Assembly (NCBI GenBank): GCA_037833965.1
Contig: AP031354.1
Coordinates: forward strand, 20,996,001-21,060,000
Direction: 5' to 3'
From: Marchantia polymorpha subsp. ruderalis
Lineage: Eukaryota; Streptophyta; Marchantiopsida; Marchantiales; Marchantiaceae
DNA: 64,000 bases
Part shown: positions 49,746 through 59,211 of the stretch, one piece after another
How the letters are laid out: every line of letters starts with the position of its first letter
How positions within the stretch are numbered: the first letter of the stretch is position 1
Program-made: the position numbers and the translations under genes
Notes under the pieces: generated by a model
The model's database searches: none
What the model was told of the DNA's origin: nothing
Seen by the model: only the letters and a program-made list of their open reading frames with translations

Positions 49746-50703
49746 TTGTACGAGTTAGAATGAGTAGCTTATGAGGAGTTATGACAAGATTAGTTAGAAT
49801 TCGTCTACGGCCAAAGATCTTCGGATCTTCAACGCAGTCTTTTTTGGACATTGCAAGAGCTGCGTCTTCGGCGAAGACATATGATTCAATTTCAAATCGC
49901 GCAACGGACCGGAAGACGGTCGCACGCGTCGGGAATTCTAGTGGGCGCGGGAGGAGGCAATGTTATGGCTTCAAGGGTAAGGGCAGTACGAGGAGTCCTC
50001 GCGCCGACATTGCGATATCGAGCAAGAACAAGCGAGCGAGAGAAAGAGCAAAATCGACCAACCTTGCTAGCAGCGAAGACGCGAATCAAAGTCATGGGGC
50101 CAAAGAAGAGTGACAAAGTGCGGGAATTGGTTCCCATGAAGGTGCCCTACGAAGACTTGGGATCCTTCAGACGCGAGCTGAGCTAGTTGCGACTTGAATT
50201 CCTCTTTTGGAATTGGAATTGCGTCTAAGCGAGTATCTGTAAGGAGATAATGGATAAGAACGTGACCGAGGGTGTGGAGCTTTGAGTTAATCCCATGATG
50301 TGAACAATTGAGCATTGGACGAAGGTGATGGGACTGTGCGCAGGTACCGACGCAGACCTTTTGTTTAATAAGAGTAGCGTGGGACTTACGCGCACCGAAG
50401 AATTTTCTTACGGACCACTCTTCAGTTCCGGGAGGCAGGGGACGAACGGGTGGAAGACAGCGGATTACATAGATCCAAAGAGAAGAGCGATTGCGTTGGA
50501 AATTATGCACATCTTGCGACCAGCACGCACGACGTATGTGACGGCCTTACAGGTAGGGTTCTTTGAAGGAATCTTGAAGGGACAGAAAGTATACTGGACA
50601 AGGATCTTTCACGATCTTGTCTGGGTGAATGCGTCCAATCGGTGGACAGAAACATTGGTCAATCATCTCACTCCCTTGTTGGTGATTTTCTACCGAGGCA
50701 TGG
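49746..50703 (+). pseudogene. K4: 5' half of a copy, interrupted by element B
   Basis: Leader (49,746-50,095) aligning with the K2 leader, including the GTCTTCGGCGAAGAC hairpin. The ORF starts MGPKKSDKVRELVPMKVPYE at 50,096, with stops near 50,186, 50,226 and 50,275, then the long open stretch GLCAGTDADLLFNKSSVGLT to LTPLLVIFYRGM. At 50,704 the coding sequence runs straight into the LTR end of element B, so B inserted here. The flanking CATGG (50,699-50,703) would be the expected duplication; its partner lies outside the window. Confidence 0.75.
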
Positions 50704-51114
50704 TGTCGTGCGAATACATATCGCCATACACTCTACATTGCTGACATGCTACTCACATACACATACGCACACACATACACACATATAAGGCGCGAGAGAG
50801 TCCACACTCAAATGTCACAACTGAAAAGAACGGGAGATTCCCCATTGGAATTCCCGTCGGTCAATTACCCTACTGGCAACAAACCGTCACCGTCACAAAC
50901 ATGAGTCAAGCCCAACCCACTCCACACTCGGAGAATCCAGGTCGACGCAAAGGGGAAAGTCATTCTACGTTCCCAACGCTTCCAGGCTCGACTCGAAGAA
51001 CGTTAGTTCTTCGAGCCGTCCCCGACTGTATACCCCTCGTGACCCGAACCCTAACTTCACGTCTAAATATAGTAAGTGTCTAAACTGCGTGAGCCGACTC
51101 GTAACTACATGACA
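50704..51114 (-). repeat. 3' LTR of element B
   Basis: 411 bp, in element direction TGTCATG... to ...CGCACGACA (TG...CA). It holds the CTCGAAGAAC / GTTCTTCGAG hairpin (about 50,993-51,018). Its last 120 bp (50,704-50,823) are nearly identical to 51,117-51,236. The ends match the outer ends of element A (34,455 and 40,167), which supports the boundaries. Confidence 0.65.
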
Positions 51115-51116
51115 GC

Positions 51117-51236
51117 TGTCGTGCGAATACATATCGCCATACACTCTACATCGCTGACATGCTACTCACATACACATACGCACACACATACACACATATA
51201 AGGCGCGAGAGAGTACACACTCAAATGTCACAACTC
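51117..51236 (-). repeat. Extra copy of the LTR-end repeat next to the polypurine tract
   Basis: About 120 bp nearly identical to the LTR's own end, placed between the LTR start and the polypurine tract CTAGGGGGGCGAG (near 51,233-51,247). A corresponding segment follows the polypurine tract in element A. This makes the LTR boundary ambiguous: either the LTR is 411 bp with its end duplicated inside the element, or two short repeats bracket a 293-bp piece. Confidence 0.6.
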
Positions 51237-51403
51237 GCCCCCCTAGCTGGCGGTCAGGTCCCTCTGACTCCCAGGTAGCCCTATCTACAACTACATGCTA
51301 TACACCTTCATGGGTGCGCGAACCAGTAGGCCGGGTGCTATGTCGCCCCATCGTTAGTCGCCTATCTGCAATTCATAACATGTGAAGATCAAGTCATCTA
51401 CCT

Positions 51404-53242
51404 CTATGAAGTACATCGAGGACAAACCCATCGTCCAGCCGGAATAACATCGATAGGCGGAGTTAGGCACGACATGTGCCATCCCCTAGAGCACCTATCA
51501 CACACCAACATACGGGCCGCCTGACCAGTTGACCCACATAGCATGCACCTCAAGCCAGCACGTACTATCGCTAAGCTTGGGTCCATAGTGCCATCTACGT
51601 TTGGGAGGTGGCATGGCGCACAATTGCGCAGATGATCCTTCCAAACAACGCCGTCACGACCCTCCAACATGTGAACTCCAGAAGGTAACACCTCCCGCAC
51701 TCGCAAGATTGTGCGTCCCGCCGTCACATCCAATGTCGTCGGTGCAGTCTGCTGTAAATAGACGTAGTCTCCCACATGGAATCTACGAATCGATGGTCGA
51801 TAACCTCCTCCCCGAATGGTTGCATATCGCAACGTATCTCTATGTTGAGCAATCGCAAGATTCTCAAACGCTGCAGGCATAACTCTCCGAAAGAGCTCTG
51901 CACGCTGAGAACATACTCTCACCCACATATTCGGGTCATCAAGGTTCACCACCTCGCTAGACTCACGACGAATCGATGTTGGCAAGTCTGGATCTCGGCC
52001 GTACAATAGAAAATATGGTGAGAAGGAAGCCAAGGATGCCTGCCGACTGAACCGATATCCCATGGCCAACCACGGTAACTGGATATCCCAGTCCCCAAGA
52101 TGACCTTTATGCATGCCATACTTGCGCAACGCCCTCTTCACCGTCTGTACAACACGTTCAGCTAAACCATCCGCCTCTGGATGATCTCGCGACGTGGTCC
52201 GATGATCAATCAGTGCCTTGTCGCACAAGACCTGAAACTCCGTTCCCTGATCGGTCAACACCTCAGCTGGTGCACCATAGTGACTAAGCACTCTGTCAAG
52301 AAAAGCATACGCTACTCCCTCACTTGCCTTGTCAGGTAATGCCACCAACTCAATCCACTTGGAGAAATGCTCCACCATCACCAACACATACCGATGATGT
52401 CGTACAGTCAAAGGTAGTGGTCCAGCAAAGTCCAAACTCCAACGGTAACCCAACCCCATGATGGGTAATGGATGTAACACTGGTGTCAGGGCATTGAATG
52501 ATGCCCTCACTCGATCACAAACCATGCAACGTGATACCAACTGCTGTACCTGAGTATGCATACCACGCCACCAATACTGACCAAGGAGTAAGCTGTATGT
52601 ACGCTTCACTCCAAAATGTTCCAACTCCTCATGAGCATGCCTCACAATGCGTGCTCTCTGGGCTGGATGTGGTACTACTCGTACCCTACCGTCCTCCCAC
52701 ACTCGGAGAACATGTGATCCCTCCAATCGGTACCTCTTGGCCCGTTGGAGAACACGATCTCGCTCCTTGGCACCCACTGTGCCTGGCACCATGCTGGTCC
52801 GTAGGAACTCCAACACCAATGCATCATCGTGTACATCACGCTGATCCACATCACCATCCTCAACCTCAGGATCTGAAGATCGACCATCTACTCTCTGACT
52901 AGAGTAAGATGTCAGATGATCCTCTCTGCTGGAGTTCCCACGTAACCAACACATGAAGGCAGATGCATGCCAACCAGGCACCATCTCCTCGTCAATCTCA
53001 CCATGCCATCTAGCTCCGGTGTCATCCTCCTGGCTAGTGCATGGGTTTTGACTCAAACCATCGGCATCTAGGTTCGCAACTCCAGGTCTATGCACTACCT
53101 GAAAGTCGTACTCCTGTAAGATGAGAGCCCACCGTGCAAGCTTCCCCGTAAGCTTGTCGGACTTCATCAACCACTTGAGCGGTTGATGATCAGTAACAAG
53201 GGTGAACTGCGTACCAAACAAGTAACACCTGAAGTGCGCCAC
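51404..53242 (-). CDS. Element B RNase H end, integrase and PHD finger
   Basis: A 612-codon uninterrupted frame. It opens with the RNase H tail (FTLVTDHQPLKWLMKSDKLT). The integrase zinc-binding part has HAHEELEHFGVKRTYSLL and CMVCDRVR. The catalytic core shows WSLDFAGPLP, VLTDQGTEF and HPEADGLAERVVQTVKRALR (D, D, E). After a linker comes FHVGDYVYLQQTAPTTLDV and a GPY/F-like module, then a C4HC3 PHD finger: CMLCGSTGQAARMLVCDRC, WHMSCLTPP and WVCPRC. Integrase inserts the element; the PHD finger probably tethers it to chromatin by binding a histone tail, as the chromodomain does in chromoviruses (inference). An in-frame TGA at about 53,243, where Trp is expected, separates it from RT. Confidence 0.9.
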   Translation of the reverse strand: MAHFRCYLFGTQFTLVTDHQPLKWLMKSDKLTGKLARWALILQEYDFQVVHRPGVANLDADGLSQNPCTSQEDDTGARWHGEIDEEMVPGWHASAFMCWLRGNSSREDHLTSYSSQRVDGRSSDPEVEDGDVDQRDVHDDALVLEFLRTSMVPGTVGAKERDRVLQRAKRYRLEGSHVLRVWEDGRVRVVPHPAQRARIVRHAHEELEHFGVKRTYSLLLGQYWWRGMHTQVQQLVSRCMVCDRVRASFNALTPVLHPLPIMGLGYRWSLDFAGPLPLTVRHHRYVLVMVEHFSKWIELVALPDKASEGVAYAFLDRVLSHYGAPAEVLTDQGTEFQVLCDKALIDHRTTSRDHPEADGLAERVVQTVKRALRKYGMHKGHLGDWDIQLPWLAMGYRFSRQASLASFSPYFLLYGRDPDLPTSIRRESSEVVNLDDPNMWVRVCSQRAELFRRVMPAAFENLAIAQHRDTLRYATIRGGGYRPSIRRFHVGDYVYLQQTAPTTLDVTAGRTILRVREVLPSGVHMLEGRDGVVWKDHLRNCAPCHLPNVDGTMDPSLAIVRAGLRCMLCGSTGQAARMLVCDRCSRGWHMSCLTPPIDVIPAGRWVCPRCTS

Positions 53243-53245
53243 AGC

Positions 53246-54379
53246 TCACACCGCTGCCAAGCACTCTCCCTCGTACGAACTATACCGCGACTCCGCTGCA
53301 TTGTTCGAACGACTAGCGTACGCAATCACAAACTCCTTGCCCTCATCATCACGCTGCGTCAACACCGCTCCAAGTCCCAACATACTCCAATCAGTGTGCA
53401 ATTGGTATGGACGACCTCTGATAGGTCTCCTCAAGATGGGAGCGGCCACCAACCTGGCCTTGAGTTCAATAAAAGCTCTCTCCTGCTCATCTCTCCATTG
53501 CCACTCCTGATCTGACTTCAGCAACTGGTTCAAAGGCTTGGCTATAGCACTAAACCCCTTCACATACCTCCGGTAGTAGTTCGCTAAACCCATGAATGCA
53601 CGAACTCTACTCACATCCGTGTGACGAGGGATGCTTGCAATAGCCTCCACCTTTGCTTGCTGAACTCCTAAACCACCTGGGTATATCACATGACCCAAGT
53701 ACTCAACCTTCTCCTGAAAGAACTTACAATTCCCAGGATGTAACCTCAAACCATGAGCCCTCAATCGCTCAAACACAATCTGCAAGTGTATCTGGTGTTG
53801 CTCCACAGTGTCACTAAACACCAAGATATCATCAATGTAACATCTGACAAAATCCAGCTCCGCCAGGATTCTGACCATAACCCTCTGAAACTCGGCAGGT
53901 GCATTCTTCAACCCAAAGGGTAAGAATCGCCACTGATACAAACAATCCTTGCCGTGGGAGTTGACGCCCCAAAACGGTGTCTTGGTTTTGTCCTCATCCC
54001 GAATTGGCAACTGATGGTATCCTGCCCGAAGATCCAAAGTACTCAAAATCCTCGCATGTTCCACCACATCGAAGATCTCCTCCGGTGTAGGCATGGCATA
54101 CTTATCGGACTTCGTCTGCCGATTGATAGGACGGTAGTCTCCACACATGCGCCTATCCGTGTAGTTGCCATGTACATCCTTCTTCACCGGCATGACTGTG
54201 GCTGACGCATACTCACCATGCAATAACTCGACTAGTCCAACCTCCAGTAGGTCCAACGTCCTACTCCGAATCAAATCACTCTCCATCTCACTGTATCGAT
54301 AAGGACGACGGAAGATTGGCGTATCACTAGCCAGTTCTATCCGTATACCGGGTCCAATCAACGCACCCAACTCCTTCAT
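53246..54379 (-). CDS. Element B reverse transcriptase and RNase H start
   Basis: A 377-codon frame with a full gypsy RT: IFRRPYRYSEMESDLI, ASATVMPVKKDVHGNY, MCGDYRPINRQTKSDKYAMP, ILSTLDLRAGYHQL, WRFLPFGLKNAPAEFQRVM and the catalytic YIDDILVFSDT. The connection region has FMGLANYYRRYVKGFS. RNase H begins with PYQLHTDWSMLGLGAVLTQR. Both RT aspartates are present. The printed start Met is not a true start; the frame continues upstream through a stop from the protease-methyltransferase part. The product ends at a TGA in place of Trp. Confidence 0.92.
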   Translation of the reverse strand: MKELGALIGPGIRIELASDTPIFRRPYRYSEMESDLIRSRTLDLLEVGLVELLHGEYASATVMPVKKDVHGNYTDRRMCGDYRPINRQTKSDKYAMPTPEEIFDVVEHARILSTLDLRAGYHQLPIRDEDKTKTPFWGVNSHGKDCLYQWRFLPFGLKNAPAEFQRVMVRILAELDFVRCYIDDILVFSDTVEQHQIHLQIVFERLRAHGLRLHPGNCKFFQEKVEYLGHVIYPGGLGVQQAKVEAIASIPRHTDVSRVRAFMGLANYYRRYVKGFSAIAKPLNQLLKSDQEWQWRDEQERAFIELKARLVAAPILRRPIRGRPYQLHTDWSMLGLGAVLTQRDDEGKEFVIAYASRSNNAAESRYSSYEGECLAAV

Positions 54380-54520
54380 ACAGAAAGCAAAACAACTCCT
54401 ATAGTCTTGTAGGAATTATGTCAATCGTCGCCTCTCTCCTCCTGTGATCTGGGAACCAATCAATGGCTCCCATTCCTGCTCCATAGGCACATTAGAGGAA
54501 GGCGACACTGTCAATGGTTG

Positions 54521-55740
54521 CTACGCTACACACTGCAAAGAAGGGTTCTCCGTACTCTCCTTCGTAGCCACCTCCACCTGAGAATCCTCTCCAACTGCAT
54601 GGGCTGCAACTCTGGCAAGTCCTTTCGTCACGTCCCATAAACTCCAAGGATGCCGAATATCTCGCCTGTCGCCCCCAGCCATTGCCACTACCGTCCCGGT
54701 AGGCAATGAGCTAATAAGTGGTGTAACGACCACCAAATCTGCGCGCAAATGGCGTTGCTCGGCCAAACCCAAGCTCACAATCCACGTCAAGCAGTTCAGG
54801 TCTATAGCCTGACCCAAAACCTGACGACGCGACGCCTCTGAAACTAAAGAAGCCGCGGTCACACCAGTAAGAAACCCCATCGCACGCTCTCTCTCATCAG
54901 CGTTGGGCTCCACCAACTAATGTAGGGTACTGTCCCATAGTAGTCCAGGTCCCCCATCACGATATGCATGTGATGCCGGATAACTGACAAATGTAGGTAA
55001 AGCCATCCGAGGCTGACCTACGCGGTTCACCAACGCCATAGGTGACCTGTCAGCAACTCTCACTACTTGAGAGTGTTAGGAAACATCCAAGATACTGTCA
55101 ACGGTGAGTGTAGGATCACGCTGCACCGAATCATAGGCATGACGCAATATCTCACGTGGCAAAAGGTTGGTCCACCACAAACGTGCACGATGAGCCCGGG
55201 ATCCAACCTTCGCAACATCCACCAATACTGCTGATCCAATCCATGCTTGGACTTGATGGACACTCGCCATCAACTAGGCCCGAGTGTCACCCAACAATGG
55301 TACATTCTCCAGAATGTATGCTGGAGAACGTGTCTACTGCACTTGGAGATGACGTAACACTCGCATCATCTCCCAAAACATCCGAGATCTGGGATCATGC
55401 AACCTTGTCCCATGTCCAGCGCGTGTGTGTCCCTGACATGGCCAACCCGCAATCACCATATCAATATGGCCAACACGGTCAAGGTCTGGCGCCCCCAGCA
55501 ACAAAATGTCTGAAGGCAACGCCTTCTGGAATCCTCGGACAGCTGATCGCGGCAACAACGAAGGAAAACGCCGCATCAACTGTGCAACATGTCGTGAAGA
55601 GACTCGACGTGCAGTCTCGTCCTTCTCCACATACAAGTATCTCCGTACGAGAATGCCTGACTGCAACACTGCAGCCAAACCTGTGCTGATTCCACCAATA
55701 AGATCCAGCAAACAAACACCCTCTGAGGAATACACCCATC
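54521..55740 (-). CDS. DNMT3-like cytosine-5 DNA methyltransferase in element B
   Basis: Lies between protease and RT. C5-methyltransferase motifs in order: motif I VCLLDLIGGISTGLAAVL (S-adenosylmethionine binding), YLYVEKDETARRV (II-III), DMVIAGWPCQGHTRAGHG (IV, catalytic Cys codon at 55,436-55,438), AYILENVPLL (VI, ENV at 55,301-55,309), VLVDVAKVGSRAHRARLWWT (VIII, strongly DNMT3-like), TFVSYPASHAYR (IX region), and ERERAMGFLTGVTAA with ASRRQVLGQAIDLN (X). The order is standard, not the permuted DRM order. In-frame stops (TAG near 55,332, 55,273 and 54,917; TAA near 55,074), mostly at likely Gln positions, and a frameshift near 55,738 interrupt it. All catalytic motifs remain readable, so an ancestral active enzyme is likely; this copy is probably inactive as a whole. 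Such methyltransferases have been reported in retrotransposons of charophyte algae and dinoflagellates. Confidence 0.87.
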
Positions 55741-56950
55741 TGCAGTAGGTGTAGTAACCAATGGAGACAATGCGCTAGACCCACTAACTAGCCGATCAGC
55801 TGAAGCCCTGTCTGGCTCTGCTGGTAAAGAGGCTTCACTCCAAGCCTTTTTCACCAACCTATCAGCCTCCAACTTTAATGCCTGGCACGAACTCCACAGT
55901 GGAACATCTAAGGGTGAAGTCACCGCCGCTGTGAAACTCACGACCTCCTCCACATCCTCGTAGAGTGAGGTATCGTCGGCAGACATGTTCCCCTCCAACA
56001 AGTCATCGGGCCAGGTAAGCACTCCGCTAAAACCCGCAACAGATGCCAAGACCGCTGATGAAGATCCAAGAGGTCGATCCCGAGAAATAAATCTCACTGG
56101 CAGCTCGCTAAGACGTCCATCTCCGGACTACCAACCAGGACGATATGCGGCAGTCTTCGTCCAATAGTCCATCCGAAAGCCCATCGGGTATAACACCACT
56201 CCACCAACAAGCACATCATATGACTCTGCTGATGTAACCACAGCACGAACTCCAAACTGCGAGCTATCATGAGGATGATCATGCCTCAACTGCACCGCTA
56301 TGCTCTCCCTAGTCATAAAGTAAGACCTGTTGCTGGCGCCACCAAGGGATGTCTAGATCTAGAATGGGCAAGGTTCCAACTCTGACCTCCGAATGCCCAA
56401 ACTAATGCATGCAGCCTTGCCCAACATCAAGGGCTGTGCATCAGAATCCAACAAAACTCTGGCTGGGACATACACCTGTCCAGTAGAACTCACTAACCGA
56501 AATAGACCACTTCGGTTGTCCACCATACATACACAAGGAACAATACTCTCGCAATCAATGGCTAGGCAAGCTGGTAAGGACTCCATCCTCGCCGCTGCGG
56601 CCTGCCAAGTCGTCTCCTCGAACAATGTAGACCTTGGGGATGAGTCCTCAACTATATCCTCACGTATCTCGACACTCGTAGCAGCGACTCTCCCATGCTC
56701 ACACGACGTGGCAACTACCCGAAAAACTCGAGCCAAATCAATACTAGAGTCTATCAACTCCGTGGCTGAAAACAATGGAGATCGCAAGACTGAAGTGGCC
56801 ATCCGCATCACTGCACTAGATGGCACGTCTGCGTCCACAACAGATGATGTAAGAACCTCAGTTCTCACTCTAGTGTCACTAGGCGGTGCAGGTCTCATAG
56901 ATGAACTGCTACCCACCTCTGACAACAAAAAGGACTGGGGAAGCCTAGAC
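55741..56950 (-). pseudogene. Element B protease and linker to the methyltransferase
   Basis: The frame at 56,359-56,928 has a Ser-rich start, then WQAAAARMESLPACLAIDCE, VYVPARVLLDSDAQPLMLGK (retropepsin loop, with DSG changed to DSD) and CISLGIRRSELEPCPF. After two TAGs it continues with NRSYFMTRESIAVQLRHDHP, YDVLVGGVVLYPMGFRMDYW and, after another TAG, ELPVRFISRDRPLG. The linker at 55,780-56,000 is acidic and Ser-rich. The protease would cut the polyprotein; the altered active-site Gly suggests this copy is inactive. Confidence 0.75.
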
Positions 56951-58197
56951 TAACGTCCACCCTCACCCCTCTGAGGGTCCAACTCCACAGTCGCACCACG
57001 TGGCTCTGAAGTGCGAGCACCACATCTGGTCACTGCAACTGATGCCTCAACCTGTGCTGCACTGGCCAAATAGGAGAAATCCTCTCCCTCGTAAGATGTG
57101 GAAGTGCTTGCCCCCAGACCAGCCATAGCAGCAAGCCTCTGCTCCAACTGCACAATCCGAGCAGCCATAGCGCTCTCTGTGGCGGAAGTAGCACTCGCTG
57201 CGGTACGCTCAATGGCCCCGGTACCTCTACCACCTCTGCCACCTCGGCCTCGCGGAGCATCACCTCCACGACCTCTACCTCCAGATCTCAACTCAGGATG
57301 AAGGTCAAAGCAACGCTCTCGAGGATGACCCGGTTGATGACAATGATCACAGGTCACATGTGCCGGCTGTGGCCTAGCATGTGGAGTTTGTACCTCTCGC
57401 TCCTGGGGACAATCCTTCCTCATATGACTTCCTCCGCATGTCCAACATGACGGTCCCTGTGGCTGGCCCGAAAATGAAGGCAGTGGTGGCCGCGCACTAT
57501 GCTCTCTGTGACCTGAAGGATGTCGTGTATGACCTCCACGACTCCCACTTATGGGGCGAGACTGTGCTGGGCTATGTGGGATACGCGAAGTAGTGGTCGT
57601 GTCCCTCGCAAATGTAGACGTCACCACCCTCTCCTCCATCATGTTAAGCTCAATCTTCTCAGAAAGAGCAAACACATGGGCTAATGTGGGTGATGAGTCG
57701 CTCATGAGAGTAGCATCACGCACTCTCCTCCGCAACTTTCTGTCCAGGATCCGATACTAGTACTGGACAGCCTGTGCCTCAGTCACACCGTGAGTAACTG
57801 AGATGAGCCGTCGCATACGAGTGTATGCCTCACGAAGACTCTCACCAGTCTTCCGCTCAAACTCTTGGAGCCTCCTCAACTTCTCCGTTTTCACCCCCTG
57901 ATAATTCTTCCTCAATCTTTGGAAGAACTCAGGAATGGGGCTAAACAAAGGTACGCCACTAGCATCTCCTCTCGTGCTGCCACCGGCAATGCTAACGGTA
58001 CCGCTGTTGGTACTAGTACCAGTTGCGCCAATTGCTCCACTGGTACCCTCGCTGATGCTACTACTCGCACCTCCACTGATGCCGATACTCGCAGCTCCAC
58101 TGGTACCCACACCACCCTGGGTAATGGATGAGTAGTTCGGAGACCAATGCCGTCTCCATGCATCAATCTCTGCAGCATACTCTCTCCCAAACTCATG
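56950..58197 (-). pseudogene. Element B Gag, main part
   Basis: Gag core with FQRLRKNYQGVKTEKLRRLQ and GESLREAYTRMRRLISVTHG, a Gly/Ser/Thr-rich insert, then after a TAG (Trp expected, about 57,757) MRRRVRDATLMSDSSPTLAH, two CCHC zinc knuckles (CWTCGGSHMRKDC, CDHCHQPGHPRERC) and a Gly/Arg-rich tail. The frame ends at a TAG (Gln in A) near 56,951. The right end is the insertion point of element D; the rest of gag is at 63,617-63,809. Confidence 0.88.
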
Positions 58198-58202
58198 ATA
58201 AT
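58198..58202. other. Target-site duplication, left of element D
   Basis: ATAAT at 58,198-58,202 is repeated at 63,612-63,616. With D and one copy removed, B's gag reads through in frame with element A's gag (DDYHEFG). Confidence 0.9.
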
Positions 58203-59211
58203 TGTAATAACCCACTAAAGGCTAAAACTGCAATATAGTGGTAGAAAGGTCGAACCCACAGGGACAGAGGAACACACAGGGTACAAAGTGTCACGTTTTA
58301 ACAGACTATTGAGGAGTTTGAATTCTCAGGCGACTGTCACTCCCAGAAATACTGCAAGTGTCCACTCGGAGCGCACTCGAAGGTCGCACAGTGCAGCGTA
58401 ACACACACACACACACACACCTGAAACTACAGAAACACAACCCAGAGATCCGTTAGGACCTCTACTTCAAGATTTCAGGGGGAAAGTCTCTCACGAGCAC
58501 ACTCGGCAAAGCTGCGGGCAGTGACTTCCAACTCCGGCTTTTACAACACTTCCACTAGCTTGCTGCTAGTGTAGGAAACCCGGTTTGGACTGCCTACTTC
58601 GGATCGAAGTCACTCCTACGCGGTGAACAACACTCTCAACTCACAAAACGCGCAGAGAACACAGGTCCGCACTGAAGGACTCACTGTGAAACATTCCAGT
58701 AACACAACAACAGTCTATTGAAGAGTTTGAATTCTCAAGCACTTGTCATTCCCAGAAATACTACAGGGGTTACCCTCAAGGCACCTGCTGCAGCGTAACC
58801 TGAATTTACAACCAAGGCTTACACGAAGTAGCAAAACTTCACTTTGGCATTCAGGGGAAAAATCCCAAGGAGTACAATCAGAAAGAAACACTCGAAGGTG
58901 TAGGGGCGAAACTGTTCAAGTATCTAACTAGTCACTGGCTCTGAGCATCGGCAGTCACCCGCAGGTGCAGATCCGAACTACTCAAGTCTCTAACCAATGT
59001 ACTAGCTCTGAACATTCGGCCGAAGGCCTTCAGCTACAAAATGCGGAACGCTAAGTTGTAACTCCTCGTGCGTGGTGACAGAACTCAAGGACACAAACAC
59101 GCAAAGGAAATGGGTTCCTGATCTGCACTTCTGATGGGAAAGAACCCCAGGCAAAACGCCTGGAACTATTTTATACCTTCTAAGTCCTACCTAGCACTAC
59201 ACTGCACTACG
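58203..59211 (-). repeat. D 3' region with duplicated subterminal block
   Basis: The block TCTATTGAGGAGTTTGAATT...CCCAGAAATACTGCA occurs at about 58,306-58,373 and, slightly altered, at about 58,713-58,767. Related blocks sit at the same end of K2 (44,925-44,975) and K3 (49,327-49,375). An AC microsatellite lies at 58,400-58,421. Near the tip the minus strand reads GTGGGTTCGACCTTTCTACCA, resembling the T-arm and 3' end of a tRNA. Confidence 0.65.

Noticed and set aside
50704..51236. A small independent TRIM element with 120-bp LTRs around 293 bp
   Set aside because: The matching outer ends of element A (TGTCATG at the left, CGCACGACA at the right) fit better with a 411-bp LTR that belongs to element B. 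Not fully excluded.
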